Of a stretch of 27,470 bases of DNA, positions 8,008-15,240 are shown piece after piece. Origin of the DNA: JBGZFC01 sp964346495 (GTDB lineage: Bacteria; Bacteroidota; Bacteroidia; Bacteroidales; Dysgonomonadaceae). The translations under genes and the position numbers were made by a program. The notes below the pieces were generated by a model, which saw only the letters and a list, made by a program, of their open reading frames with translations, ran no database searches and was not told the DNA's origin. Where the stretch lies: positions 1 to 27,470 of the forward strand of contig CAYFUW010000020.1 of NCBI GenBank assembly GCA_964346495.1, in the 5' to 3' direction. The stretch's first letter is position 1. Every line of letters begins with the position of its first letter.

Positions 8008-8069
8008 AAATGGTCGGACAAGTAAATTAAATAACAATATAGATAACAATAAATAAAAAAATACGCAAT

Positions 8070-8900
8070 ATGATTACAATTAACAATCTCTCGTTCAAAT
8101 ACGGAAAAAAAGAAGTTTTGAACGATATATCAATGAAGTTAGAAGCCGGGAAAATTTACGGCTTATTAGGCGAAAACGGAGTGGGAAAGACCACTCTTTT
8201 GAAAATTATTTCCGGACTGCAAAAACCCTGGAATGGAAGCTGTACTGTTCTTGGAGAAAATCCGTTTGACAGAACACCTTCGTTTTTAAGTCGCATCTAT
8301 TATCTTCCCGAAGATTTGGAGTATATCCAAAATGATTACTCTATTCGCTATTTCGCGAAAATGAACGCACCGTTTTATCCAAATTTCGATAACGATAAAT
8401 TCGAAACTATCTTAAAAGAGTTTGATGTAGAAGGCGATAAAAAACTTAATAAACTATCGCACGGACAGACTAAAAAAGCAGCTATCGCATTCGCTATTGC
8501 CACAAATGCCGATTTGTTGTTGATGGACGAACCGAGCAACGGGTTGGATATTCCTTCAAAAACACTTTTCCGTAGAATTATTGTGGAATATGTGTCGGAT
8601 AACACTTGCACTATTATTTCTACTCATCAGGTACGCGATTTGGAAAACCTTATCGACCCGATAATAATTCTCGATAACAAGGCAGTACTGATGAACGCAT
8701 CATTGGAGAAAATTTCCGAAAAACTATATTTCGGACTTTACTCATCTGTTCCCGCTAACGCTCTCTATTTTGAACCTGCACCGGGTGGTTATATCTGTGT
8801 AATGGAGAATGAAGATATGGGCGAAAGCAAAGTAAATATTGAAGCTCTGTTTAACGCTACAATGCAGCATAAAAGCCAGATACAGCAACTTTTAGCATAA
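8070..8900 (+). CDS. ABC transporter ATP-binding protein, YtrB-like
   Basis: The 276-residue ATPase has Walker A GENGVGKT (34-41), the signature LSHGQTKK, Walker B LLLMDEPSNGLD and the switch histidine in STHQ. The signature LSHGQ differs from the usual LSGGQ, as is frequent in ABC-2 type exporters. It should power the membrane protein encoded 55 bases downstream. The gene is first in an operon with that protein and a GntR regulator. This arrangement recalls the Ytr systems that respond to cell-envelope stress or antibiotics. The substrate is unknown. Confidence 0.9.
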   Translation: MITINNLSFKYGKKEVLNDISMKLEAGKIYGLLGENGVGKTTLLKIISGLQKPWNGSCTVLGENPFDRTPSFLSRIYYLPEDLEYIQNDYSIRYFAKMNAPFYPNFDNDKFETILKEFDVEGDKKLNKLSHGQTKKAAIAFAIATNADLLLMDEPSNGLDIPSKTLFRRIIVEYVSDNTCTIISTHQVRDLENLIDPIIILDNKAVLMNASLEKISEKLYFGLYSSVPANALYFEPAPGGYICVMENEDMGESKVNIEALFNATMQHKSQIQQLLA

Positions 8901-8955
8901 AAAAAGGAATAATCAAAAAATATATTCAAAAATAACATTTAAAAAATATAACACA

Positions 8956-9747
8956 ATGAACAACAATATATTTCAATTCAATAGAGTAGGGATGCTTTTT
9001 CGCAGAACGTTTCAACAAAACTCAAAAATGTTGTTAAGCAATGCTCTCGTTTTAGCGGGATTGCCAATACTGTTTTTACTATTAGATATATTAGCATCGG
9101 GAGAAGGACCTTCTCTTTCTTTCAGAAGCTATTTGTTAACATTTATAGTAGGAGCATTTTTTATTTTTTCTCCTTTCTTTTATTACTACTCCTACAATCA
9201 TACTAAAAAAGGGTTATCGGAGGTGATGCTTCCTGCATCGGTTTTGGAGAAATTTGTAGTAATGCAATTGGGCTGCATGATTTTCGCACCACTTATGGTT
9301 TTGGTCTTTTTCGGTGGAAGCGATGTGATATTGACAGTCCTATTTCCTAAATATCAAACAGGTTATGCAATTACAGACTTTTTTAACAACATGTTAACTG
9401 TCGATGGAGTTTTATTTTCTTTCCTTACTTTGCAAACACTGTTTTTTTGCAATATGCTTTTTGTAAGGAGAAAACTACTTAAGACAGTCGCAAGTCTTAT
9501 GGCTGTAAATCTTATAGGTATTATCATTTTAGTAACTGTATTAAGTGCACTAGAGTCATCCGGCTATTTTGATGGCTTATCAGGCTCTATGAGTATTAAC
9601 ACAAACAATCGCGGATTATTTGAGTTTTACAAAGGCGATCATCCTTTTATAACATCTTTCATGATATTCAGAATATTTATGGAGGTAGTTATGCCGATAG
9701 TCTTTATGATAGGCTCATACCGTATAATGAAAACTAAAAGATATTGA
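8956..9747 (+). CDS. ABC-2 type membrane protein of the GntR operon
   Basis: The 263-residue protein has about six hydrophobic segments, including LVLAGLPILFLLLDI, LLTFIVGAFFIFSPFFYYY, GCMIFAPLMVLVFFGG, LMAVNLIGIIILVTVL and a C-terminal VVMPIVFMIGSY. No catalytic motif is present. Placed directly after an ABC ATPase gene and ending 2 bases before the regulator's ATG, it is most likely the permease partner. The assignment rests on topology and position rather than on a recognised signature. Confidence 0.75.
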   Translation: MNNNIFQFNRVGMLFRRTFQQNSKMLLSNALVLAGLPILFLLLDILASGEGPSLSFRSYLLTFIVGAFFIFSPFFYYYSYNHTKKGLSEVMLPASVLEKFVVMQLGCMIFAPLMVLVFFGGSDVILTVLFPKYQTGYAITDFFNNMLTVDGVLFSFLTLQTLFFCNMLFVRRKLLKTVASLMAVNLIGIIILVTVLSALESSGYFDGLSGSMSINTNNRGLFEFYKGDHPFITSFMIFRIFMEVVMPIVFMIGSYRIMKTKRY

Positions 9748-9749
9748 TT

Positions 9750-10121
9750 ATGATGAATTTTGATGAACATAAGCCCATTTACCTTCAAATTTCGGACTCT
9801 ATTTGCGAGAAAATTCTCAACGATGAGTTTGCCGAAGATGAGCGAATACCTTCAATCAGGGAGATGGGTGCGCAGTTGGGCGTGAATCCCAATACGGTTA
9901 TGCGCAGCTACGACCACCTGAAATCGCTCGAAATTATTTACGATAAACGTGGTGTGGGATTTTTCGCTTCGCCCGATGCTAAAAAGAGCGTGAAGAAGAT
10001 GTATAAGAAGGAATTTATTGAAACGGAACTGCCAACGATTATCAAAAAAATAAAAATGTTGGAGATTGATGTGGATGAGTTGATGGAAACGATAAGCAAG
10101 GAGTTGGCTGTTAGCCTTTAG
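9750..10121 (+). CDS. GntR-family repressor, YtrA type
   Basis: The protein is 123-125 residues long. It has an N-terminal winged helix-turn-helix (KPIYLQISDSICEKI, IPSIREMGAQLGVNPNTVMR, then a wing ending KRGVGFF) and a short C-terminal helical tail instead of a large ligand domain, which marks the YtrA subfamily. I chose the ATG at 9750, 2 bases after the permease stop; a TTG at 9744 would overlap the permease by 4 bases. It probably represses the operon from the repeated site at 7992-8007. The last residues (LAVSL) and the stop codon are encoded inside a period-7 repeat array that continues past the gene. Confidence 0.88.
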   Translation: MMNFDEHKPIYLQISDSICEKILNDEFAEDERIPSIREMGAQLGVNPNTVMRSYDHLKSLEIIYDKRGVGFFASPDAKKSVKKMYKKEFIETELPTIIKKIKMLEIDVDELMETISKELAVSL

Positions 10122-10145
10122 CCGTTGGCTATTAGCTATTAGCGA
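10104..10145 (+). repeat. Period-7 array, TTAGCTA flavour, over the GntR stop codon
   Basis: Six consecutive heptads fit TT(A/G)GC(T/C/G)N in strict phase, such as TTGGCTA and TTAGCTA. The array begins 15 bases before the stop codon (TAG at 10119-10121), so it encodes the protein's last residues. Confidence 0.75.
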
Positions 10146-10230
10146 GGAAGTGCAACTGATTAAAATTATAGGAAAAAAACAAACAAAATAATAAAATGTT
10201 GTTGATGAAATTGCAAATCAACTCAACACA

Positions 10231-10272
10231 GAGCTAATAGCTAATAGCAAAAAGCCAACAGCTAATAACAAA
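10231..10272 (-). repeat. Period-7 array, TTAGCTA flavour, reverse orientation
   Basis: Five to six phased heptads of the form NAGC(T/C)AA, for example TAGCTAA and CAGCTAA. It is the reverse complement of the array over the GntR stop codon, so the two could pair in RNA across about 90 bases. Confidence 0.7.
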
Positions 10273-10287
10273 AACATCCGAATTTTT

Positions 10288-10316
10288 GTAACGAAATCAA
10301 CAACAGATGTGTCTAA
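10288..10316 (+). promoter_or_regulatory. ECF-sigma-like promoter upstream of the MacB-type operon
   Basis: GTAAC (10288-10292) and GTCTAA (10311-10316) are separated by 18 bases. The same two blocks with the same spacing occur before the esterase gene at 17106-17134, and both are embedded in TTTTTGTAACGAAA and GTCTAATTA. It lies about 100 bases before the ATG at 10419. Sigma-factor identity is inferred. Confidence 0.5.
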
Positions 10317-10377
10317 TTAAAAAATAACAAATAAAAGAAATCTGGTTATTGGAACAACGGCAAATCAACCCAACACA

Positions 10378-10412
10378 AAGCCAACAGCCAATAGCTAACA
10401 GCTAAAAGTCAA
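10378..10412 (-). repeat. Period-7 array, TTAGCTA flavour, next to the ATPase start
   Basis: Five phased heptads of the form NAG(C/T)(T/C)AA end 6 bases before the ATG at 10419. The orientation is opposite to the arrays found at gene ends. Confidence 0.7.
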
Positions 10413-10418
10413 GAAAAA

Positions 10419-11087
10419 ATGATTACTCTCACAAACATACACAAATCTTACTACACCGAAGCCATTTCGCTGCACGTGCTTAAAGGTATCACTCTTACGA
10501 TTGAAGCAGGCGAATATGTTTCCATTATGGGAGCATCCGGTTCGGGAAAATCGACTTTACTCAATATTTTGGGAATATTAGACACCTACGATGAGGGCGA
10601 ATATCGCTTAAACGGAACGCTCATAAAAGACCTGAGCGAAAAACAGGCGGCAAAATATCGCAACGAAATGATTGGGTTTGTATTTCAATCGTTCAACCTT
10701 ATCAATTTCAAAAACGCGTTGGAAAATGTCGCGTTACCGCTCTATTACAAAAATGTGAGTCGAAAACAGCGCAATATAATTGCAATGGAGCATCTCGACA
10801 GAATGGGATTGAAAGATTGGGCACATCACATGCCTAACGAACTTTCGGGCGGACAAAAACAGCGTGTAGCCATTGCCCGTGCAATGATTTCGAACCCGAA
10901 AATAATTCTTGCCGATGAGCCGACAGGAGCGTTAGACAGTCAAACCACTATCGAGGTTATGGATGTACTTTCTGATTTGAACAGACAAGGCATTACTACC
11001 ATTATTGTAACTCACGAACAATCGGTGGCTGATGCTACAAATCGAATTATCCGATTGAAAGATGGAATGATTGAGTCTGGCTTTTAG
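10419..11087 (+). CDS. MacB/LolD-type ABC ATPase
   Basis: The 222-residue ATPase has Walker A GASGSGKS (38-45), Q-loop FVFQSFNL, the signature LSGGQKQR, Walker B IILADEPTGALD and the switch VTHE. It belongs to the MacB/LolD/FtsE group, whose members work with FtsX-like permeases rather than pumping through classic ABC channels. Two MacB-type permeases, a membrane fusion protein and a TolC-like channel follow in the same orientation, so it likely drives a tripartite efflux or mechanotransmission system. The stop codon lies inside a period-7 array. Confidence 0.92.
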   Translation: MITLTNIHKSYYTEAISLHVLKGITLTIEAGEYVSIMGASGSGKSTLLNILGILDTYDEGEYRLNGTLIKDLSEKQAAKYRNEMIGFVFQSFNLINFKNALENVALPLYYKNVSRKQRNIIAMEHLDRMGLKDWAHHMPNELSGGQKQRVAIARAMISNPKIILADEPTGALDSQTTIEVMDVLSDLNRQGITTIIVTHEQSVADATNRIIRLKDGMIESGF

Positions 11088-11112
11088 AGCCTGGCTATTA
11101 GCCTTTAGCAAG
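11078..11112 (+). repeat. Period-7 array, TTAGCTA flavour, over the ATPase stop codon
   Basis: Five phased heptads such as TGGCTAT and TAGCCTT. The TAG stop (11085-11087) is the first three bases of the second heptad. Confidence 0.65.
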
Positions 11113-11166
11113 ATAGCACAATTGATTATAAACAATATGATATGATTGAAAACAGTCTTTGCGAAA

Positions 11167-11227
11167 ACTTAGTGTCCTTTGTGGTTAAATATTAAAACCG
11201 CAAAGCACGCAAAGTAAAGCACTAAGT
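11167..11227. repeat. Intergenic stem-loop repeat between ATPase and permease genes
   Basis: ACTTAGTG (11167-11174) and CACTAAGT (11220-11227) are perfect inverted ends. Inside, TTTGTGGTT (11178-11186) faces AACCGCAAA (11196-11204) with one mismatch. The right half repeats CAAAG. The CCTTTGTGGTT / AACCGCAAAG type recurs in Bacteroidetes intergenic DNA as far as I recall. Its function is unknown. Confidence 0.5.
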
Positions 11228-11258
11228 ACACAAAGATTTTATTAGAACAAATATAAAT

Positions 11259-11272
11259 TAGCTAAAAGCCAA
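11259..11272 (-). repeat. Two reverse-oriented heptads abutting a start codon
   Basis: TAGCTAA followed by AAGCCAA ends one base before the ATG at 11274. It continues the pattern in which reverse-oriented heptads precede gene starts. Confidence 0.5.
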
Positions 11273-11273
11273 A

Positions 11274-12536
11274 ATGAATTTATTACAAGAAATATTTACA
11301 ACCCTGCGCAAAAACAAACTGCGTACCACACTTACCGGACTATCGGTTTCGTGGGGGATTTTTATCCTAATAATATTGTTGGGTGCGGGTAATGGTTTGA
11401 GAAATGGTGTAACATCTAATTTTGAACAGCGTGCCACAAACCGTATCAATCTTTGGGCAGGAACCACATCGATGCCATATCAGGGATTGAAATCGGGACG
11501 AGATATCAAGTTTTCAGAGCAAGAAGTATCGGCTGTGGAAGAGGAAATAGATGCAAGCCGTTTGGTTACCGCTCGTTCTGACAAAACCCAAAACATCTCT
11601 TACGGTGCAGAATATGGTTCATATCAAGTGCGAGGAGTTATGCCGAGTTATGCCGAGATAGAAAAACTGATTTTTGAACCCGGCTCAGGACGATTTATTA
11701 ATCAGTTAGACTTCAATCAGAAAAGCAAAGTGATAGTTTTAGACAAAAAAATGGCAGAGGTGCTTTTTAAAGACAAATCGCCAATTGGCGAATATGTAAA
11801 GGTTGGGCAATTGATGTTTAAAGTTATCGGCGTAAACTCTAAAAAAGAGCAGTGGGGAGGACCAAATGCCTATATACCGTTTTCTACATCGCAAGCAGTT
11901 TTTAATCCCGATAAAAAATTCTATCAACTCACTTTCACGGTGGATGGACTTGAAACGAGTGCCGAAAACGAAAGTTTCAATAAATCATTGCGTAATCTTT
12001 TGGGGCGTAGGCTTAGCTTTAATCCCGATGATACTCAGGCACTTTGGATTAACAATTCTCAAGCGGATTATATCGAAACAATAAAAATTTTTGGTGGTAT
12101 CAATTTATTCGTAACCATTATAGGAATATTGACTCTAATTGCCGGAATTGTAGGTGTCAGCAACATTATGCTGGTGTCGGTAAAAGAGCGCACACGTGAA
12201 ATCGGTATTCGCAAAGCTATTGGAGCACCGCCAGCATCTATATTGAAATCTATTATTCTTGAATCCATTATTATAACTGCCATTTTTGGATATATAGGGA
12301 TGTTTTTAGGAATTGGACTAACAGAAACGGTCAATTTTATTATGGAGCAGTCGGCAAATGCTGCGCAAAGTTCTGACGGCGGTATGCAGATGTCGGTATT
12401 TAAAAATCCTACCGTAAATATCGGATACGCTGTTTTTGCAACTATTCTGTTGATTATTTCGGGAGTTATTGCAGGTTATCTGCCCGCGAGAAAAGCTGTA
12501 AAAATAAAGCCGATAGAGGCGATGAAGCAGGAATAG
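11274..12536 (+). CDS. MacB-like FtsX-family permease, first copy
   Basis: The 420-residue protein has an N-terminal transmembrane helix (SVSWGIFILIILLGAGNGL), a large periplasmic MacB core domain (about 50-270) and a C-terminal FtsX domain with three helices. The FtsX domain carries the conserved VGVSNIMLVSVKERTREIGIRKAIGA motif region and ends at a PARKAVKIKPIEAM box. It should pair with the ATPase encoded upstream. The next gene encodes a second, divergent copy, so the working unit may be a heterodimer. The TAG stop merges with a heptad array. Confidence 0.9.
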   Translation: MNLLQEIFTTLRKNKLRTTLTGLSVSWGIFILIILLGAGNGLRNGVTSNFEQRATNRINLWAGTTSMPYQGLKSGRDIKFSEQEVSAVEEEIDASRLVTARSDKTQNISYGAEYGSYQVRGVMPSYAEIEKLIFEPGSGRFINQLDFNQKSKVIVLDKKMAEVLFKDKSPIGEYVKVGQLMFKVIGVNSKKEQWGGPNAYIPFSTSQAVFNPDKKFYQLTFTVDGLETSAENESFNKSLRNLLGRRLSFNPDDTQALWINNSQADYIETIKIFGGINLFVTIIGILTLIAGIVGVSNIMLVSVKERTREIGIRKAIGAPPASILKSIILESIIITAIFGYIGMFLGIGLTETVNFIMEQSANAAQSSDGGMQMSVFKNPTVNIGYAVFATILLIISGVIAGYLPARKAVKIKPIEAMKQE

Positions 12537-12562
12537 TTTCGAGTTTCGAGTTACAAAAGTTA
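12535..12562 (+). repeat. Period-7 array, AGTTTCG flavour, at a permease stop codon
   Basis: Two AGTTTCG units, AGTTACA and a degenerate fourth unit begin within the TAG stop codon (12534-12536). The core sequence differs from the TTAGCTA arrays but the period and position are the same. Confidence 0.6.
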
Positions 12563-12621
12563 AGTTAAGAAGTAAACAATTATAGGCAAAAGAGTTAATT
12601 AAAACTCATTGCCACTGCCAA

Positions 12622-12649
12622 AGGCTAACAGCCAACGGCTAAAAGCTAT
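12622..12649 (-). repeat. Period-7 array, TTAGCTA flavour, next to the second permease start
   Basis: Four phased heptads of the form N(A/G)GC(T/C)A(A/T), including CAGCCAA and CGGCTAA, end 8 bases before the ATG at 12658. Confidence 0.65.
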
Positions 12650-12657
12650 AATTTAAG

Positions 12658-13974
12658 ATGAAAAAAGAGATAATTAGTCAGCCACAATTTAAGAAATCCA
12701 CTTTTTGGAGTAGGTTCAGATTGGCTTTCGATATCGACCGCTGGCAAGAGATATGGATTACCATTACAAGCAACAAATCGCGCAGTTTTCTCACGGCATT
12801 CGGCGTTTTCTGGGGAATATTTATGCTCGTGCTTATGGTTGGCGCAGGTAATGCTTTGGAAAAAGGGATTTTTTCACAAATTGACGGATTTGCAACCAAT
12901 TCGGTGTTTTTTTCTGCAAATCGTACAACGGAGCCATACAAAGGTTTCAGAAAAGGGCGTGTCTGGAATATGACCAACAGCGATCTGCCTATTATTCGTC
13001 AGAGAGTTGAAGAGTTGCAATATATGTCGCCTGTGCTTTTTGGAGGTGGTGATGGTAGTAGTAAAAATGTGGCGCGAGGTGATAAAGGAGGTTCGTATTT
13101 GGTAAAAGGATGTTATCCCGAATACGATCTGATTGAAAAAAGTAAAATGTTGTACGGAAGATATGTAAACGATATAGATATTGCCGAAAAACGCAAAGTG
13201 TGTGTTATAGGCGAGAGAGTGTATGAAGTGCTTTTTCACGGCGAAGATCCGGTAGGAAAACAGATTCGCGTAAACGGAATCTATTTTCAGGTTATCGGAG
13301 TGGCAAGAAGTACATCGGGTGTAAACATTGGTGGAAATACAGCCGAAACCGTCGTGTTACCGTTTACAACTATGCAACAAGCATTTAATCAAGGTAATAT
13401 AATTCACTTTCTGGCAGCTACAGCCAAGCCGGGTGTTGCTGTGAAAGGTGTTCAAGATAAAATTGTAGAAATATTGAAACAGCAACACCAAATTTCACCT
13501 GACGATAAAGAGGCGGTTTTCAGTATGAACATCGAAGAGCAGTTTAAAATGTTCAACTACTTAGGTATCGGAATTGGTGCGCTGATTTGGATTGTTGGTC
13601 TCGGCACGCTTTTCGCCGGAGCTATCGGTGTGAGCAATATTATGCTTGTTACCGTGCGCGAACGCACCAAAGAGATAGGTATTCGTCGGGCATTGGGAGC
13701 AACACCGAATAATATTATCGGACAAATTCTTAGTGAAACTGTTGTACTGACTGTTTTGGCAGGAATTGGCGGAATCGTGCTGGGTGTAGGTTTGCTTTCG
13801 GCAGTTGGAGTAACATTAAGTCAAGGCGACCAATTCTTTAAAGACCCGCAAATCAGCTTTACAATGGCGGTAGGCTCGCTTATAATTCTAATTGTTATCG
13901 GGTTGCTGGCAGGATTGATTCCTGCTCAACGAGCAATGATGATAAAACCGGTGGAGGCAATTGCTGAAGAGTAA
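12658..13974 (+). CDS. MacB-like FtsX-family permease, second copy
   Basis: The 438-residue protein has the same plan as its neighbour: a first helix near 45-65 (FLTAFGVFWGIFMLVLMVGA), a MacB periplasmic core (about 70-300) and an FtsX domain with IGVSNIMLVTVRERTKEIGI, ending PAQRAMMIKPVEAIAEE. Its N-terminus is about 20 residues longer and reads FDIDRWQEIWITITSNKSRS. The two permeases are clearly homologous but diverged, which argues for an old duplication and an obligate pair rather than redundancy. Its substrate is unknown. Confidence 0.9.
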   Translation: MKKEIISQPQFKKSTFWSRFRLAFDIDRWQEIWITITSNKSRSFLTAFGVFWGIFMLVLMVGAGNALEKGIFSQIDGFATNSVFFSANRTTEPYKGFRKGRVWNMTNSDLPIIRQRVEELQYMSPVLFGGGDGSSKNVARGDKGGSYLVKGCYPEYDLIEKSKMLYGRYVNDIDIAEKRKVCVIGERVYEVLFHGEDPVGKQIRVNGIYFQVIGVARSTSGVNIGGNTAETVVLPFTTMQQAFNQGNIIHFLAATAKPGVAVKGVQDKIVEILKQQHQISPDDKEAVFSMNIEEQFKMFNYLGIGIGALIWIVGLGTLFAGAIGVSNIMLVTVRERTKEIGIRRALGATPNNIIGQILSETVVLTVLAGIGGIVLGVGLLSAVGVTLSQGDQFFKDPQISFTMAVGSLIILIVIGLLAGLIPAQRAMMIKPVEAIAEE

Positions 13975-13976
13975 GT

Positions 13977-14018
13977 AGTTTCGAGTTACGAGTTACGAGT
14001 TCTGAGTTTCGAGTAATT
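13977..14018 (+). repeat. Period-7 array, AGTTTCG flavour
   Basis: Six units in phase (AGTTTCG, AGTTACG twice, AGTTCTG, AGTTTCG, then AGTAATT) begin 2 bases after the TAA stop of the second permease. This is the clearest array of this flavour. Confidence 0.75.
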
Positions 14019-14075
14019 AGAAATGGAGCAAAAAAAATTATCAATAAGAAACAAACAATAAAAGCAAAAATAACA

Positions 14076-15179
14076 ATGAAAAAAGTACTAAAAATTGCAG
14101 GATTAGCCCTTTTAGGACTATTGGTTATCGGAACATTTGTGTTTCTATATAAGAAATCGCGTCCGGTACAAAAAACGTATCAAATTGAAACCGTTACAAG
14201 AGGCAATATCGAGAAGAAGACGGTAGCAACCGGAAAGGTGGAGCCACGTAACGAAATTCTTATTAAACCGCAAATGTCGGGTATCGTTTCCGAAGTGTAT
14301 AAAGAGGCTGGCGATGTGGTTGTGGCAGGCGATATTATCGCGAAAATTCAGGTTGTGCCCGATATGGTAAATCTGAGCGGTGCTGAATCGCGCGTTTCGC
14401 GAGCTCAACTTGCCGCGGAGCAAAGCAGGATAAATTACGAACGTGATCGAAAACTTTATGAAAATCGGGTTATATCGAAAGAGGAGTTTGATAAGGTGCA
14501 ACTTCAATATAAAAACGACCAAGAGGAACTTCAAGCTGCCACGGACAACTTGAGTTTGGTTAAAACAGGAATGACAAAAAGCACACAAAAATCTAGCAAC
14601 ACATTGGTGCGTGCCACGGTGAGCGGAACTATTTTGGATATTCCGGTAAAAGTGGGAAACTCGGTTATCCAAACCAACAACTTCAACGACGGAACCACAG
14701 TTGCTTCCATCGCCAACCTGAATGATATGCTTTTTGTGGGTAAAATTGATGAAACCGAAGTCGGCAAGCTTTCAACGGGAATGCCTATGGAGATTACGAT
14801 AGGTGCTATTCAGGATAAGAAGATTCCAGCAATGTTGGAATATGTTTCGCCAAAAGCTACCGAAGAGAGCGGAGCCATTCTGTTCGAGATGAAAGCTAAA
14901 ATGGATATGCCAACAGATGTATTTATCCGTGCCGGATATAGTGCGAATGCCGATATTGTTTTGGACAAAAAAACTGATGTGATGATGCTTCCCGAAACAT
15001 GCATCGAATTTAGTAACGACTCGTCATTTGTTTACATAGTAAAAAACGAAAATCCACAGGAATTCAACCGTAAACATGTGTCCGTAGGACTTTCAGACGG
15101 TATCAATATCGAAATTATCGACGGATTGAAATTGAACGATAAAGTTCGTGGGAATGAGGTGATTGAGAAGAAAAAGTAG
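14076..15179 (+). CDS. Periplasmic membrane fusion protein, MacA/HlyD-like
   Basis: The 367-residue adaptor has one N-terminal membrane anchor (IAGLALLGLLVIGTFVFLY), a lipoyl-like half-motif (VEPRNEILIKPQMSGIVSEV), a helical hairpin (about 100-165), the second lipoyl half (VRATVSGTILDIPVKVGNSV) and beta-barrel and membrane-proximal domains. It should bridge the MacB-type permeases and the outer-membrane channel. The gene lies 101 bases after the second permease. The channel gene that should follow at once is displaced by an inserted DUF559 element. Confidence 0.9.
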   Translation: MKKVLKIAGLALLGLLVIGTFVFLYKKSRPVQKTYQIETVTRGNIEKKTVATGKVEPRNEILIKPQMSGIVSEVYKEAGDVVVAGDIIAKIQVVPDMVNLSGAESRVSRAQLAAEQSRINYERDRKLYENRVISKEEFDKVQLQYKNDQEELQAATDNLSLVKTGMTKSTQKSSNTLVRATVSGTILDIPVKVGNSVIQTNNFNDGTTVASIANLNDMLFVGKIDETEVGKLSTGMPMEITIGAIQDKKIPAMLEYVSPKATEESGAILFEMKAKMDMPTDVFIRAGYSANADIVLDKKTDVMMLPETCIEFSNDSSFVYIVKNENPQEFNRKHVSVGLSDGINIEIIDGLKLNDKVRGNEVIEKKK

Positions 15180-15180
15180 T

Positions 15181-15215
15181 TTAGAGCAAAGAGTAAAGAA
15201 CAAGGAGTAAAGACA
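15181..15215 (+). repeat. Period-7 array, AAAGAGT flavour
   Basis: Five phased heptads of the form AAAGANN, with a TTAGAGC lead-in, begin one base after the TAG stop of the fusion-protein gene. The minus strand at 7-41 has the same design and the same flanking motifs, downstream of the LRR gene. Confidence 0.7.
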
Positions 15216-15240
15216 ATCTGAATTTACGATTGTATTTGTA

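Larger units (their letters stand above)
7344..8069. other. Long non-coding stretch with terminator, hairpin run and promoter
   Basis: No plausible gene is seen in either strand. In order the stretch holds a short hairpin (7363-7378), a terminator (7387-7430), a featureless AT-rich part (about 7431-7554), a dense series of hairpins (7555-7762), a second AT-rich part, and the promoter/operator region of the ABC operon (7948-8007). Confidence 0.6.
10122..10418. other. Regulatory intergenic region between the GntR and MacB-type ATPase genes
   Basis: No gene is seen. The region holds two reverse-oriented heptad arrays (10231-10272 and 10378-10412). Each follows a near-identical 25-base lead-in (10213-10237 and 10360-10384, 22 of 25 bases equal, both beginning GCAAATCAAC). 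It also holds an ECF-like promoter at 10288-10316. Confidence 0.55.

Noticed and set aside
12874..13239. Minus-strand reading frame of 121 codons inside the second permease gene
   Set aside because: Antisense shadow of a conserved FtsX-type protein with no start signal or family motif.
10104..14018. CRISPR-like direct repeats in the efflux operon gaps
   Set aside because: Units are 7 bases long, degenerate and without spacers, and no cas genes are present.
14145..14672. Minus-strand reading frame of 175 codons inside the fusion-protein gene
   Set aside because: It overlaps a clear MacA/HlyD-type gene and its predicted residues show no domain.
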